A stretch of 43,402 nucleotides of DNA from Zancudomyces culisetae. Taxonomy: Eukaryota; Kickxellomycota; Harpellomycetes; Harpellales; Legeriomycetaceae. The position numbers were made by a program, and so were the translations under genes. The stretch spans positions 1 to 43,402 of the forward strand of contig LSSK01000101.1 in assembly GCA_001969505.1 (NCBI GenBank), written 5' to 3'. Positions 1 to 9,257 of this stretch are shown one piece after another. The notes under the pieces were generated by a model. That model was not told the origin of the DNA. It worked only from the letters and a program-made list of their open reading frames with translations, and ran no database searches. The number at the start of each line of letters is the position of its first letter. The first letter of the stretch is position 1.

Positions 1-1070
1 ATCTTCACTTTGTGAAAGTAAAATTACCTTATTTCCTCTAGCGGAACTACCTAACGCATATAGCAATCAGACATGTAAATTAGCCATATATACTATCATT
101 TTGAATATTTAAACAATAAGACCACAAGTTAAAAAACAAGGTTCAAGATAAGTAAATATACTTACTACTCCATTAATCGTGTTTTCTAATGAAATAACTC
201 TTGTGGGTGCACAATGCACATCTCCATCGTCAACAACAATTTTTTTCTTAATTTCGTCCACAGTTATATACTTGTCGTTACTTGCAGCAATTGTAATAGT
301 TTGGGCACGAGAAAGGTAGGCCAGCCCGCTTGCTTCATATACATTAACATGGCATGCTTCGTCGCAAACTACAGAATATGGGGGTACGGTTAGGAGGGAT
401 CTTAGACCCAATTGATTACTCAACGTCCCCGTTGTACAAAACAAGCTGTCTTCCTTTTCACATAGATCCGCCATTCGCCTTTCCAATTTGTTTATTGATG
501 GGTCTTCCTGTTAAATATTATTGTGAATTAATTAGTCGAATATCTGCGTTGGTTTATTGATAAAGTAACATAAAGCAATGGTTGGAATATGCACATCAGA
601 AAATAAAATTTGGTATCAAAATACTCAAAAGGTGTGTATCATTACCCCATAGACATCGTCACCGGTTTCTACAGTAGCCATTCGTTGTAGCATCTCAGTA
701 GTAGGTTTTGTTACTATTTTTGCATCGTTAAATGTAATTATGCATCAAATATCTTAATGATACGGCGGTATAGGTCTTATATACAGATTGACAAAGTATT
801 CCACACGGCTACATAAAAGTGACTATTATTTTAGAAGGCATCTATTGTATAAAGCCACACTCTATCGTGCAGATTGATTTTGAAATGAATGCTAGTGTAA
901 AAATAAGATAAAATAGGCGCATGCATCTAACCTGTATCGCTTCTCATGTCCCAAACCCTGGAGCCTGTTTTTGCATTTGTGTCATAAAGCGATGAGTCGT
1001 TTTTGTAGAATCTTTTTTGGAATGCATTCGAAAAAATACGAGTGTTAATTCTTGAAAATGTTCGATTCAT
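1..1070 (-). CDS. GLY1: L-threonine aldolase (low-specificity, PLP-dependent), 3' part missing
   Basis: Cleaves threonine/allo-threonine to glycine and acetaldehyde. Four exons join in frame on the minus strand: 932-1070, 646-713, 166-507 and a 23-nt microexon 28-50; the rest lies beyond the window start. Introns have GT..AG ends (donors GTTAG, GTAATG, GTAAGT; acceptors TAG, CAG, TAG). Joined motifs match the family in order: MRSDTVTKPT, GDDVYGEDPS, TGTLSNQLGLR (the SGTMSNQ region), VICDE-like VVCDEACHVNVYEASG, SLENTINGVVVPLEEIR. About 190 residues are visible; the PLP lysine should be in the missing part. The start is the ATG at 1070; the frame stays open upstream to 1115 only through a TTG. 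The first ~28 residues (MNRTFSRINTRIFSN...) are basic, Ser/Asn/Arg-rich and free of acidic residues, like a mitochondrial presequence, which is unusual because yeast Gly1 is cytosolic. Targeting is inference. Confidence 0.9.
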
Positions 1071-1627
1071 TGTTTTAGCACTAAACCCTGGTACTCCTAT
1101 GTTCTTTTTATTCAATTTACGTGTGTGCGTTTATTTATTTTATTTTATAGATATATCACTCTTCAGATTTGTTACTAGACAAATACGCGATAAAGCCTTG
1201 TTAAATGCTTTTGAAACACAGAATCACGATCATTTTTCAGAGCTCAAGTTGATTTGTGCGTTTCATGGTTGATCATAAGAAATTGCTCAATTAGTCCTCG
1301 TATTTAGCTGAAATTGCTAATACTTCATAGGCTGCTCCAGTTGTTTGCATTTGTGAGCTTTTTACCAAACCCAAACCCAAACCTAAACCTAAACCCAAAC
1401 CCAAAATCACAAAATCATAAATTCGGCAAACTCTTGCGTAATTTCCCTAGAAAAGAGTTGGCAGCAATAGGGATTGATTATTAATCAGTTCTTAAATTAA
1501 ATTAAATAATATATGTATATAACCAAATACACTTTCAGCCGCATATAAAAGACGTAAACACTTCATTAGAAATAAAATCGAGATACTATTAATTAAGAAG
1601 ACAGATATACGGTATACTAGATAAAAA
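1071..1627. promoter_or_regulatory. Divergent promoter region of GLY1 and NBP35
   Basis: A 557-nt spacer between two divergently transcribed genes. It is AT-rich and holds the telomere-like hexamer array at 1365-1406. Open frames on either strand in this stretch do not resemble proteins. No individual factor-binding site can be assigned with confidence. Confidence 0.5.
1365..1406. repeat. Telomere-like interstitial hexamer array (CCAAAC/CTAAAC x7)
   Basis: Seven consecutive 6-nt units: CCAAAC x3, CTAAAC x2, CCAAAC, then CCAAAA. Read on the other strand this is a mixture of TTTGGG and TTTAGG. The phase is perfect over 42 nt. It sits in the divergent promoter between GLY1 and NBP35, not at a chromosome end. 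It could be a remnant of telomeric sequence, a site for a telobox-binding factor, or a simple microsatellite. Confidence 0.8.
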
Positions 1628-2784
1628 ATGAATCAGCTAGTGGACGCACAAACGATTCCAGAATCACGGCCGGAAAATGCAAACGAACACTGCCCTGTAA
1701 ATACACATTCATTCCATATTTAGTGGATTTTTTTTATTCTTGATCCTTGTAGTACTTCCTGAAAAGACACACATAACTGTTGAAAATCTAGTTAGATTTA
1801 ACTAAAAAATGACGATAAATATCTACTTAGGGGCCAGAAAGTGAAATGGCGGGCAAGTCAGAAAATTGCGAAGGCTGTCCAAATAAGCAAATATGTGAAT
1901 CAGCACCAAAGGGTCCAGATCCCGACATTCCCGTTCTTGTAGAACGCTTGAAGGGAGTAAAACACAAAATTCTTGTGCTTTCAGGCAAAGGAGGTGTTGG
2001 GAAATCTACGTTTTCTTCGCAACTGACATTCATCCTTGGCAGCGACGAAAATACAAGGGTGGGTTTGATAGATGTAGATATTTGCGGTCCATCGATACCC
2101 AAAATGATGGGATGTGAGGACGATCAGATTCACGAGTCGTCTACAGGATGGGAGCCAGTTTATGTAAAAGAAAATATCGCAGTTATGAGCGTTGGGTTTA
2201 TGTTGCCCACAAAGGGAGAGGCGGTAATATGGAGGGGGCCGAGAAAAAATGGGCTGATTAAACAGTTTCTACGAGATGTGGATTGGACAGAAGACGATGA
2301 ATATTTGCAGGAGGACAATGATGAAGGCGAGGGCGGTGGTGGGTTGGAGTATCTGCTGTTCGATACACCACCTGGAACCAGTGATGAGCATTTATCGGTA
2401 GTTCAATTTCTCAAGGACAGTGGGATAGATGGGGCAATACTTCTCACAACTCCACAAGAGATCTCGCTACAGGACGTGCGTAAGGAGCTGGATTTCTGCA
2501 GGAAAGCTGGGATTAAAGTTATTGGTGTTGTAGAGAACATGAGTGGATTTGTATGCCCAAGCTGCAAGAAGGAAAACACCATATTCGCACCAACTACTGG
2601 GGGAGCAAAGGCAATGTGTTTAGACTTAGGATACCCATATCTGGGGTCGATTCCACTTGATCCACGGATTGGAAAATCGTGTGATTCAGGCTTGTCTTTT
2701 GTAGAAACATACCCAGAATCGCCTGCTGCGAATGCATATTTAGAGATTGTAGAGAGCATTAAGTCTCGTTTAAATGATATGTAA
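1628..2784 (+). CDS. NBP35: Cytosolic Fe-S cluster assembly P-loop NTPase Nbp35
   Basis: Scaffold ATPase of the cytosolic iron-sulfur assembly machinery; in yeast it works with Cfd1 and hands clusters to Nar1 and the CIA targeting complex. Exons 1628-1696 and 1831-2784 (intron 134 nt, GTAAAT..TTAG) give 340 aa. The short first exon is required: it supplies the first of the four N-terminal [4Fe-4S] cysteines, which fall at C22, C36, C39 and C45 with the family spacing C-X13-C-X2-C-X5-C. The downstream ATG at 1846 would lose it. The Walker A loop [11 protein letters not shown] is at about 73-83, the switch/Walker B region [13 protein letters not shown] follows, and the CPSC pair (C265, C268) that bridges Nbp35/Cfd1 dimers is present. 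An acidic/Gly-rich insertion (about 23 residues, nt 2288-2345) precedes Walker B. Confidence 0.97.
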
Positions 2785-3038
2785 CCACATAGTTGTTATT
2801 GAGTTTCTGTAGAGTTGTTGTGGGTTAAGGGGGAAAGAGTACATGCGATACGTCGTGTACTTGTTGATTTTGATTGTATGTTTATGTTGGTATATTTTTA
2901 TTTTTAGTTTGTAAAAGAAAACCGTACTCTAAATCCAAAATAAATTAGTCAAATAAGCAAAAGTCAAAAGCCAAGAGTCAAAAAGGAATGCAAAAAGCTT
3001 TTATCAAGGCCGAAAGATGAAAAGTAGCCATGCAGACT

Positions 3039-4031
3039 CTAATCCTCTTTAATTAGTGATAATCCTTTGAGCTCGTGCTTTCTCTGTTTTTTCATCCAGT
3101 CACGATAGTGCTTTACTGAAGAGATCCTCTCACCGTAATAATCAGGCAAGGGATTACGGTATGAACTTAGTCTAGGATCAGATCTGTTCTTTTTGATGTG
3201 ATCAAAAAAGTCTGCCTCTTTCTACAAACGTATAAATTATTGCGATTAGTTCATGTTCATGTTGTAGACCTTTACATGTGGAACAAATATTGAATAAACT
3301 AGGCTGAAATTAAGTAAAATGAGAGCGGGGGGGGGGAGGTGAGTCGGAAAAATTATACAAAAACTGTGCTATCTTCTTACCATATTAAATTTTCCCATTA
3401 CTCTCCTGTTGAATGTGCGATACAAAAGAGAGCCACTGGTTCTTCCAAAAGCATAGCCCACAATTCCACATGTAAAAACTAAAAGTGTAACGATGATTGT
3501 TGGATCAATTCCGTTAATAATCATGATATTTCCAAGAGGAATGGTTGAAAAATAGGCACTGCCAGTAGCCAGCCCCACAAAAGCACCAGGGAGCGAGGCT
3601 ATTCTCTCTGCCATGCGGACGCGATTCTTCATTTTAAAGAAGGTCTCCCATGTGAAGTAGTTTACAGAGTTTGGATCGAGTACACCCTCAGTATCGTGTT
3701 TTCTGATATATTCAATGGATTTTGTGTGTTTGTTGGATTTGTCGTTGGCTGCATTAGCGCCTTCAGTGCTAATTTTCGAATATGCTTGGTCGATTTTTTT
3801 TAGTTTTTCGTCCGCATTATCCTTGGAGGAGTAAGATGCTCTGAAGATTCTGCTGGGATGAGCAGCGGAATCAGTAATTGGGGTTGAGTGGTGGGTTTTG
3901 ATTGATTTTGCCATCGCAAAGGTTGACAGGTTCAACTGCGCTTGCATTGAATATTGAGTTCGGGCCTTCGAAAGTATAGAGGTAAAGCCATGATTGTAGA
4001 CCCGTGTTTGTAACCTTGAATTGAAAAACAT
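3039..4031 (-). CDS. PAM17: Pam17, presequence translocase-associated motor subunit
   Basis: Mitochondrial inner-membrane component that supports the TIM23 import motor (Pam16/Pam18 association). Two exons, 3381-4031 and 3039-3221 (intron 3222-3380, GTAAGA..GTAG, phase 0), give 277 aa; yeast Pam17 is about 200 aa, and the extra length is a poorly conserved N-terminal region. Residues 1-45 are basic and Ser/Thr-rich, consistent with a presequence. The core begins at FTWETFFKMKNRVRMAERIA, followed by two hydrophobic segments separated by the turn INGIDPTI. The C-terminal exon carries the diagnostic FFDHIKKNRSDP, NPLPDYYGERI and YRDWMKKQRK. Convergent with NBP35; only about 250 nt separate the stop codons. 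Confidence 0.95.
3327..3336. repeat. Poly-G run inside the PAM17 intron
   Basis: Ten consecutive G on the plus strand (C on the sense strand of PAM17) in the intron. Simple homopolymer, prone to sequencing length error; not coding. Confidence 0.8.
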
Positions 4032-4393
4032 TTTTTTATATAAGCTCGAGGTGCTTGTATGAAAAGGACTATTTTAAAAAAGCGATATTAGAAAGCACTA
4101 AAGCAAGCTCAGGATAAACAAATGATTTAGATTTTCAAAGTTTGGCTTATACTTTGGCATTCATTTTTTGTTTATGAGGAAAACTATAGATAAAAAATTT
4201 TCGGCAGTTAAATTATCGGAAAATTAATTTAATCTGGCCAAATCTTTCGACCAGGTTTGCAATGTTTGTGCAAAATAGTGGGAAAAAAAGAGCATGGGCT
4301 CACAACTGGTTATTAAAGGGCGAAAATTGTGTGTTATATTGATTTAATTTAAACCTCTTGTTTAAACGGAAAAACATATAGAAAATATAGAAA
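4032..4393. promoter_or_regulatory. Divergent promoter region of PAM17 and the myristoylated-protein gene
   Basis: A 362-nt AT-rich spacer between two start codons facing away from each other. No recognisable regulatory element beyond A/T-rich stretches. Confidence 0.4.
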
Positions 4394-5013
4394 ATGGGAT
4401 CAAGCGCTTCCAAAGCAGTTCCGAAAAGATTACCAAGAAACATAGACGTGGCAAAAGCGGAAGGAAATGAGGGCAAACCTGTAGAACGAGAAGCATCAGA
4501 ATCTCTTTCCAGAGGCGAGGAGGTTGAGCAGGAGATATTCAAGCAAAATCTGTCATTTCTACTGAATCCCAAGATTACAGTGGATCCAGGACATAAGATT
4601 GTACAGGTAATACACTGGTATTATACTATTTAGCATTATATTTGTATATAGGGATAAAGCTGCGATGTAAACACGAATATGGAAATAGAGTTGAGTTATT
4701 AGGGCAGAAATAAATGAAGGAGAATTGTTATAAATAGGAAAACAAGTCGCTAGATACTGTAAAGAGCCGACAGGATGCTGATGATTTCGAGCTGGAAAAT
4801 GTGCACAACAAACTCAATTCAGAAAATCTACATTTATTCTTGCAAGAAATCAAGAATACAAATACTTTGACCACCAACAAAAGCCAACCTGGAAACAAAG
4901 CTGGACAAACAGGGCAGGTGAACGCTGATGTCCAGATAGAGGGTATCTATAAAAGTTACAATCTTGACAAGAACGTCGGTGAGATACTATCGAAATATTA
5001 TAAACCTTTGTAA
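4394..5013 (+). CDS. Small predicted N-myristoylated protein, family not recognised
   Basis: Exons 4394-4606 and 4738-5013 (intron 131 nt, GTAATA..ATAG, phase 0) encode 162 aa. The protein begins MGSSASK, a strong N-myristoylation signal (Gly2, Ser at 5/6, Lys7) followed by a basic stretch (KAVPKRLPRN), so peripheral membrane attachment is likely. No cysteine lies near the N terminus for palmitoylation. The rest is hydrophilic and helical, with a conserved-looking end: GIYKSYNLDKNVGEILSKYY. The splice join is supported by phase and by an open frame on both sides; the unspliced frame stops at 4633. I do not recognise the family and assign no function. It converges on the mannosyltransferase gene. 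Confidence 0.75.
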
Positions 5014-5387
5014 ACAACATGGGTGGGTTTAGCTTTTACTTTTACTTTAGCTTTTGCTTTTTTTTTGTGTAGTATATTAGAAAAGTTAATATAAATAAAA
5101 GTACAAATATCTAATAGTTTGACGCGGATACGTTATCAAGCATGGATGACAAACACAGCTTTTACATTTTTTTCTACTTATTTTAGTACAGTGATCAGAG
5201 ACAAGGAATCAAAATGGACTACAACCATAACCTGCGCAAATAAGAAAAGGTATATTGACAAGTTCTACACATAAAACGGGAGGTGATAAAATGACAGACA
5301 AATACTAAGAACGAAATATAAAAAGGCATACAATAAAAAATTAGTGGTAAAAACGAGCGTATAAAAGAATTAAAGAAAGAAAAACAT
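5014..5387. other. Convergent intergenic spacer
   Basis: AT-rich 374-nt region between two converging genes, likely holding both 3' UTRs and polyadenylation signals. I see no gene or repeat of note here. Confidence 0.4.
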
Positions 5388-6620
5388 CTAAATAGCAATG
5401 GGTCTGGGGTTAGGATCCTTTAAATAATCGGGATTGTCTTTGGGTCGATGCCGTTTTTCAAACTTGGAAAGATGCGACAAAACATACTGTTTCGAAGTGG
5501 ATGGATAGTTTCTCCAATTACGGAGACATTCGTAGTCGTGCAACGAGCCTTGCATATCACAAACGCAGTTGTTGTCCAAATTCTTGTTCGTAGGGCAAAT
5601 GTGCAGCGTGTCGTGTCGATACCCAATGTCGTCGAACCAAAATAGTTTTTCCTTTGGTAGTAGCAGAGAGGCAGCTATGGAATGTATTGGCGCATCACCC
5701 CATCGTTCGTAGAAGAAACCACCAGATAAATCCAAATAGTCTACATAAGAAGTGTACTCTTTACTTCGGTAAAAGTCCATGTCGACAATCTCAAAATTCG
5801 ACCAGTAGTGGCAGCCATTGTAGTCGCCATCACCACGCAAAATCCATTTAGCGTTATTTTCTTCGGGAAGCATATCCTTGTTTTTGAGGACCCAGTCAAC
5901 GGTTGTGGTCCACAAAGTTTCTACTGTGTTTGCCAGCTCGTGTATAGCAATTGTGAACCCATACTTCAATCCATTCTTTGCCATAAAATGGAATGGATCG
6001 TAGTTTATATCGCAGAAATATCCCACGTCTGGCTCGATTCGCCAATAATATTTATATGAAGCGAGTGCTGGGTGGTTGTAAAATCCCAGTGACTGGAATC
6101 TGCACATAAGCTGGTAGCTCAGCTTTCCTCCATATATGAACCTGCTTTTGTTTTTTTTGTGGGATCTAATGACTTTTGCCAGATCGACGTGAGCTGGAAT
6201 AGACCAGTAGTCGGCCGACAAGTCCACATACGTTACATTGGCGTTTGTAACTGCTTGGATACCCTCTTTAAAGTCGTCTGAAAAGGGGATATCATTGAAA
6301 AATACATATGGGTAGTTGTATTTGCTATTCCACCTTTCCTCAAACTGTCTAATCGTGTATTTCAGTTTTTCTAATTCGGTATTCATAACCAGGGCTACAA
6401 TTGCTGCCTTTTCTCTTATAGTTGATTTACTGGTGTCACCAGTTCTCAGTTCTAGCACGTGATCCTTGTCTTTTCCATAGATTGTATTAGACAATCTGCT
6501 CTCTGCATTGTACGATAAGGTATTTCCAGCTATTGTCCTTATTAACAGCATGGCTGTCACTGCTACTCCTACGACAAACATCAGCCTTACAACTAGTAGG
6601 CCCAAATTTAGTCCGTTCAT
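5388..6620 (-). CDS. GT15 family alpha-1,2-mannosyltransferase (Kre2/Mnt1/Ktr)
   Basis: Golgi type II membrane glycosyltransferase that adds alpha-1,2-mannose to O- and N-linked glycans of cell-wall and secreted proteins, using GDP-mannose and Mn2+. 410 aa, single exon. One N-terminal transmembrane anchor (residues about 6-27) follows a very short cytosolic tail, then a stem and the catalytic domain. Family signatures are intact: YPYVFFNDIPF, the metal-binding block KYYWRIEPDVGYFCDINYDP, GDYNGCHYWSNFEIVDMDF, and SGGFFYERWGDAPIHSIAA, which contains the conserved active-site glutamate region. The cysteine-rich segment near the C terminus (HICPTNKNLDNNCVCD) matches family disulfides. Start at the ATG at 6618-6620. 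I cannot tell which Ktr/Kre2 subfamily it belongs to. Confidence 0.95.
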   Translation of the reverse strand: MNGLNLGLLVVRLMFVVGVAVTAMLLIRTIAGNTLSYNAESRLSNTIYGKDKDHVLELRTGDTSKSTIREKAAIVALVMNTELEKLKYTIRQFEERWNSKYNYPYVFFNDIPFSDDFKEGIQAVTNANVTYVDLSADYWSIPAHVDLAKVIRSHKKNKSRFIYGGKLSYQLMCRFQSLGFYNHPALASYKYYWRIEPDVGYFCDINYDPFHFMAKNGLKYGFTIAIHELANTVETLWTTTVDWVLKNKDMLPEENNAKWILRGDGDYNGCHYWSNFEIVDMDFYRSKEYTSYVDYLDLSGGFFYERWGDAPIHSIAASLLLPKEKLFWFDDIGYRHDTLHICPTNKNLDNNCVCDMQGSLHDYECLRNWRNYPSTSKQYVLSHLSKFEKRHRPKDNPDYLKDPNPRPIAI

Positions 6621-8087
6621 ATTTCTGTTGCGTTTTAAATCTATATTTTTGCTTTACTTTAAATTCTTTTTTCTTTTCGTTATATGTTATCGATTAATTA
6701 AGTGTCGGTACCGTACATGAGCTTTTTAGATGTAGAGGAAAACAAAACGCTAACAAGGTAGATATACGGGGGGGAATGAAGTATATAAACCAAGAGCTAA
6801 TAGAAATAAACCACAGAAACCGAAAAAAAATAGCGTAACAGGGAGATACAAGAGAAAGATGTTATAGTGGTACCTTTTGAGCAAAAAAAAATTATAGGAA
6901 TGAATGAATGAATGAGTGAATGGACGAGTGACCCACTTTTTAGATTCACTTTGGAGTGTAAAAAAAAACAGAAAGCAAACAACAATAACAAGGTTTTGTG
7001 AACAGGAATTGGGTAATTCTTTTTTTTCCACTTTTTTTTCTCGTAATAATTAGTTCTTGATTGTAAAATAGATATAATACGTAAATAGATAATTAGAGAT
7101 AATTGAAAATAGCAAATCCTCATAAACTACTAAATCCATGGAAATAGAAAAAAAATTTTTTTTTAAATTCCAAAGAAAGTACGGCAATTATTGGATAAAG
7201 GATAAAGAAAAAAAATGAAACTGGGAGGCAAACTTTTTGTAATATTTGAAATTATCTCATAATCGGGATTAGTAATTCTACACCGCTATTTGCCCAGAAA
7301 TCCCAAGAGGTAGAATGTAGAGATTTACCAGGTTTTGGTGGAGAATAGGAAATGAGGTTTCAGTGTCCATGTAAAAATGAAGCACCAAATATAAAAACCG
7401 AATGGAATTGAAAATATTAACGAAAATAGGATATAGGAAATAGGAAAAAGTGGCAGCCTAAACACTAAACCAATGGGCCAAATCTGCAGAAATATAGAGG
7501 GCAAGGTGTAATTGTTATGACTGCAAAAAAAAGGTTGACAATTAATGATATACAAAAAATGAAATACCAGCTCTTCAAAGAGGATTCCCAAGAAAGTAAG
7601 GGAAAAATAGTGACCGCATATTTCTGTTTGCTTGGCTTATATACACGTCCAAAGATGCCAAAGACAAGACAGAATAGGCGCAATAGTATGTATAGAGCAT
7701 TAATGTAGACAAGTAGAGTTGTTCACATAAAAATGAGGCAAGGAAAGGAAAAAAAAAGGGGGAAAAGTAGAGGACAACTGCTTTTTTCACATGATTCTAT
7801 GTCTTGATTAAACTGTCCCTGCTATACCTACCTACCTACCACAGTTTAAATATCTTTTCATACCCGGTATTTATGTATAAGAGAAATGTAATATATCGGT
7901 ACCTTTTTCTTCTAGATAGAGAAAGGAGGGCCAAACATAAAAAGTAGGAGATTTCTTTTTTTTAGTTTTATAAAGCTTATGAAAAGGATAAGATATAGGT
8001 TGGTAAAAGTGATAAAGGAAACCGTAAAAATACAAGAATACAAAAAAAGAGAAAATGAGAAGATGAGGTGAGAAAATGGCGATAGAC
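6621..8087. other. Long A/G-rich intergenic region upstream of the mannosyltransferase
   Basis: About 1.47 kb with no gene I can support. The plus strand is conspicuously purine-rich with many A-runs, and contains a GAAT tetranucleotide array (6898-6921). Open frames here are short and hydrophobic on the minus strand, as expected from translating poly-T. A 63-codon ATG frame at 7517-7708 (+) starts MTAKKRLTINDIQKMK but matches nothing convincingly. Confidence 0.5.
6898..6921. repeat. GAAT microsatellite
   Basis: (GAAT)x4, GAGT, GAAT in the spacer upstream of the mannosyltransferase gene. Non-coding. Confidence 0.8.
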
Positions 8088-8583
8088 CTAGTTTTTCTTT
8101 ACAATACACAAAGTCCAGTCGTATTGTCGCTTGACAAGAATGCGTTTGTCGGCAGATTCAATAATGATGCATGGATTTTGGTTCTGAATCAAGTCCTCTG
8201 GATATACATATTCGGCTCTCCGAGAGATGGAAAAAACCAAACCTGCAGCACCTTGGTTCACATTTCCCCATTCTAAATATAAAGATTGTTTTTTAAATTT
8301 ATGCACTTAGTGGTAAAAGAATGTACAAAGTAAAAAAAAAGGAGAGAAGACACCTACTTGAAACGCACAGACCAGTGTCATCAATAACTAGTACGCCCAC
8401 GACGTCCTTGTCCTGAATTCTATAGTTGCAAAAGGATTCGAGTTAAAAATGAAATTGTTGTTGTTGATAGCACTTGTGAACCTGTAAGAGTTGTTAATAA
8501 CAGAGAAATTTAATTTAGAAAAATGGAATTGTAAAGTCAAAAAAGTACATTTTTTCTATACAGTGTTCTACTTGAGTTTCCAT
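8088..8583 (-). CDS. LAMTOR5: LAMTOR5/HBXIP-type Ragulator (EGO complex) subunit
   Basis: Small roadblock-fold protein of the Ragulator/EGO scaffold that anchors Rag GTPases at the lysosome/vacuole for TORC1 activation. Three exons on the minus strand, 8549-8583, 8358-8419 and 8088-8272, join in phase (introns 129 and 85 nt; donors GTACTT, GTAGGT; acceptors TATAG, TTTAG) to give 93 aa, close to human LAMTOR5 (91 aa). The product starts METQVEHCIEK, aligning with the human N-terminal helix, continues with DKDVVGVLVIDDTGLCVSKWG (beta strand-turn-strand block) and ends NPCIIIESADKRILVKRQYD, matching the human VVCLESDNGNIMIQKHD region without gaps of note. No single exon exceeds 62 codons, so ORF-length filters miss it. 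Divergent from RPA2. Confidence 0.85.
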
Positions 8584-9257
8584 TTGGCGGTGGTGTATGG
8601 ATTGAGGGGGGGGTTGAGGAGATATATTTGTATAGTATTTGTATAATGTTTGTATAATGTTTGTTTAATGTTTGTATAATATTTGTTATTAGCAATTGTA
8701 ATCATAAAGCCAAAAAGAAAAAATAAGAGCAGGAGTGTGATAGGGAAAAAAAGAAAAAGAAAAAAAATGCCCAATTTCTACTGGGAATGCAGCAATTTAC
8801 TTTTCTCTCTTTCAACTAACATGAAACTCTTGCCCAATTGCAGCAATTTGTCTTTTCAAGTTCAATATTATTTGGTGCGATAATATCCCGTTGGCTGTCT
8901 TTAATTTTTTTTTTAAACTTGACACTTTAAATTATAGTACGAAAAAAAAAAAAATTAAAAAATTAAAAGCTTGAAGTGTTAGTGTTCTGGATATTGATAG
9001 TTTCATTCGAGATCAAACATTACTAGAAAGAAAAAAACAGTAAGTATAGGAAAGAAAAAAATTTTGCAATGAAAAAAAAATTTTTTTTTTCTTTAAAGGA
9101 AAAAAGTATAAGGATATATTATATCTCTAGTCAGAAATAGAAAAAGTGTTAGGGGAGAGAAAGAAGGAATTTGTAAATTTGTGAAATGTATAGAGAATAA
9201 AATAACAATAATAATAATAACAACAAAAAAAAGGAAAACGGAGTACATAATAGAAAA
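8584..9257. promoter_or_regulatory. Divergent promoter region of LAMTOR5 and RPA2
   Basis: A 674-nt spacer, strongly purine-rich on the plus strand (one sampled line, 9001-9060, is 42/60 purine). It holds a six-copy 11-nt tandem array (8627-8692) next to the LAMTOR5 start and a pair of near-identical direct repeats (about 8787-8804 and 8841-8859, core GCAGCAATTT..CTTTTC). Poly-A tracts lie just upstream of the RPA2 ATG. Confidence 0.5.
8627..8692. repeat. 11-nt tandem repeat, six copies (TTTGTATAATG)
   Basis: Six units in perfect 11-nt phase starting at 8627, 8638, 8649, 8660, 8671 and 8682: TTTGTATAGTA, TTTGTATAATG twice, TTTGTTTAATG, TTTGTATAATA, TTTGTTATTAG. It begins 44 nt upstream of the LAMTOR5 start codon. 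The period is close to one DNA helical turn. Confidence 0.85.

Noticed and set aside
7517-7708. ATG frame starting MTAKKRLTINDIQKMK with a faint ketopantoate hydroxymethyltransferase-like pattern
   Set aside because: The resemblance (TINDIQKMK...GKIVTAYF) ends after about 35 residues, the following active-site blocks are absent on the plus strand, and chance is likely in this stop-poor AT-rich DNA.
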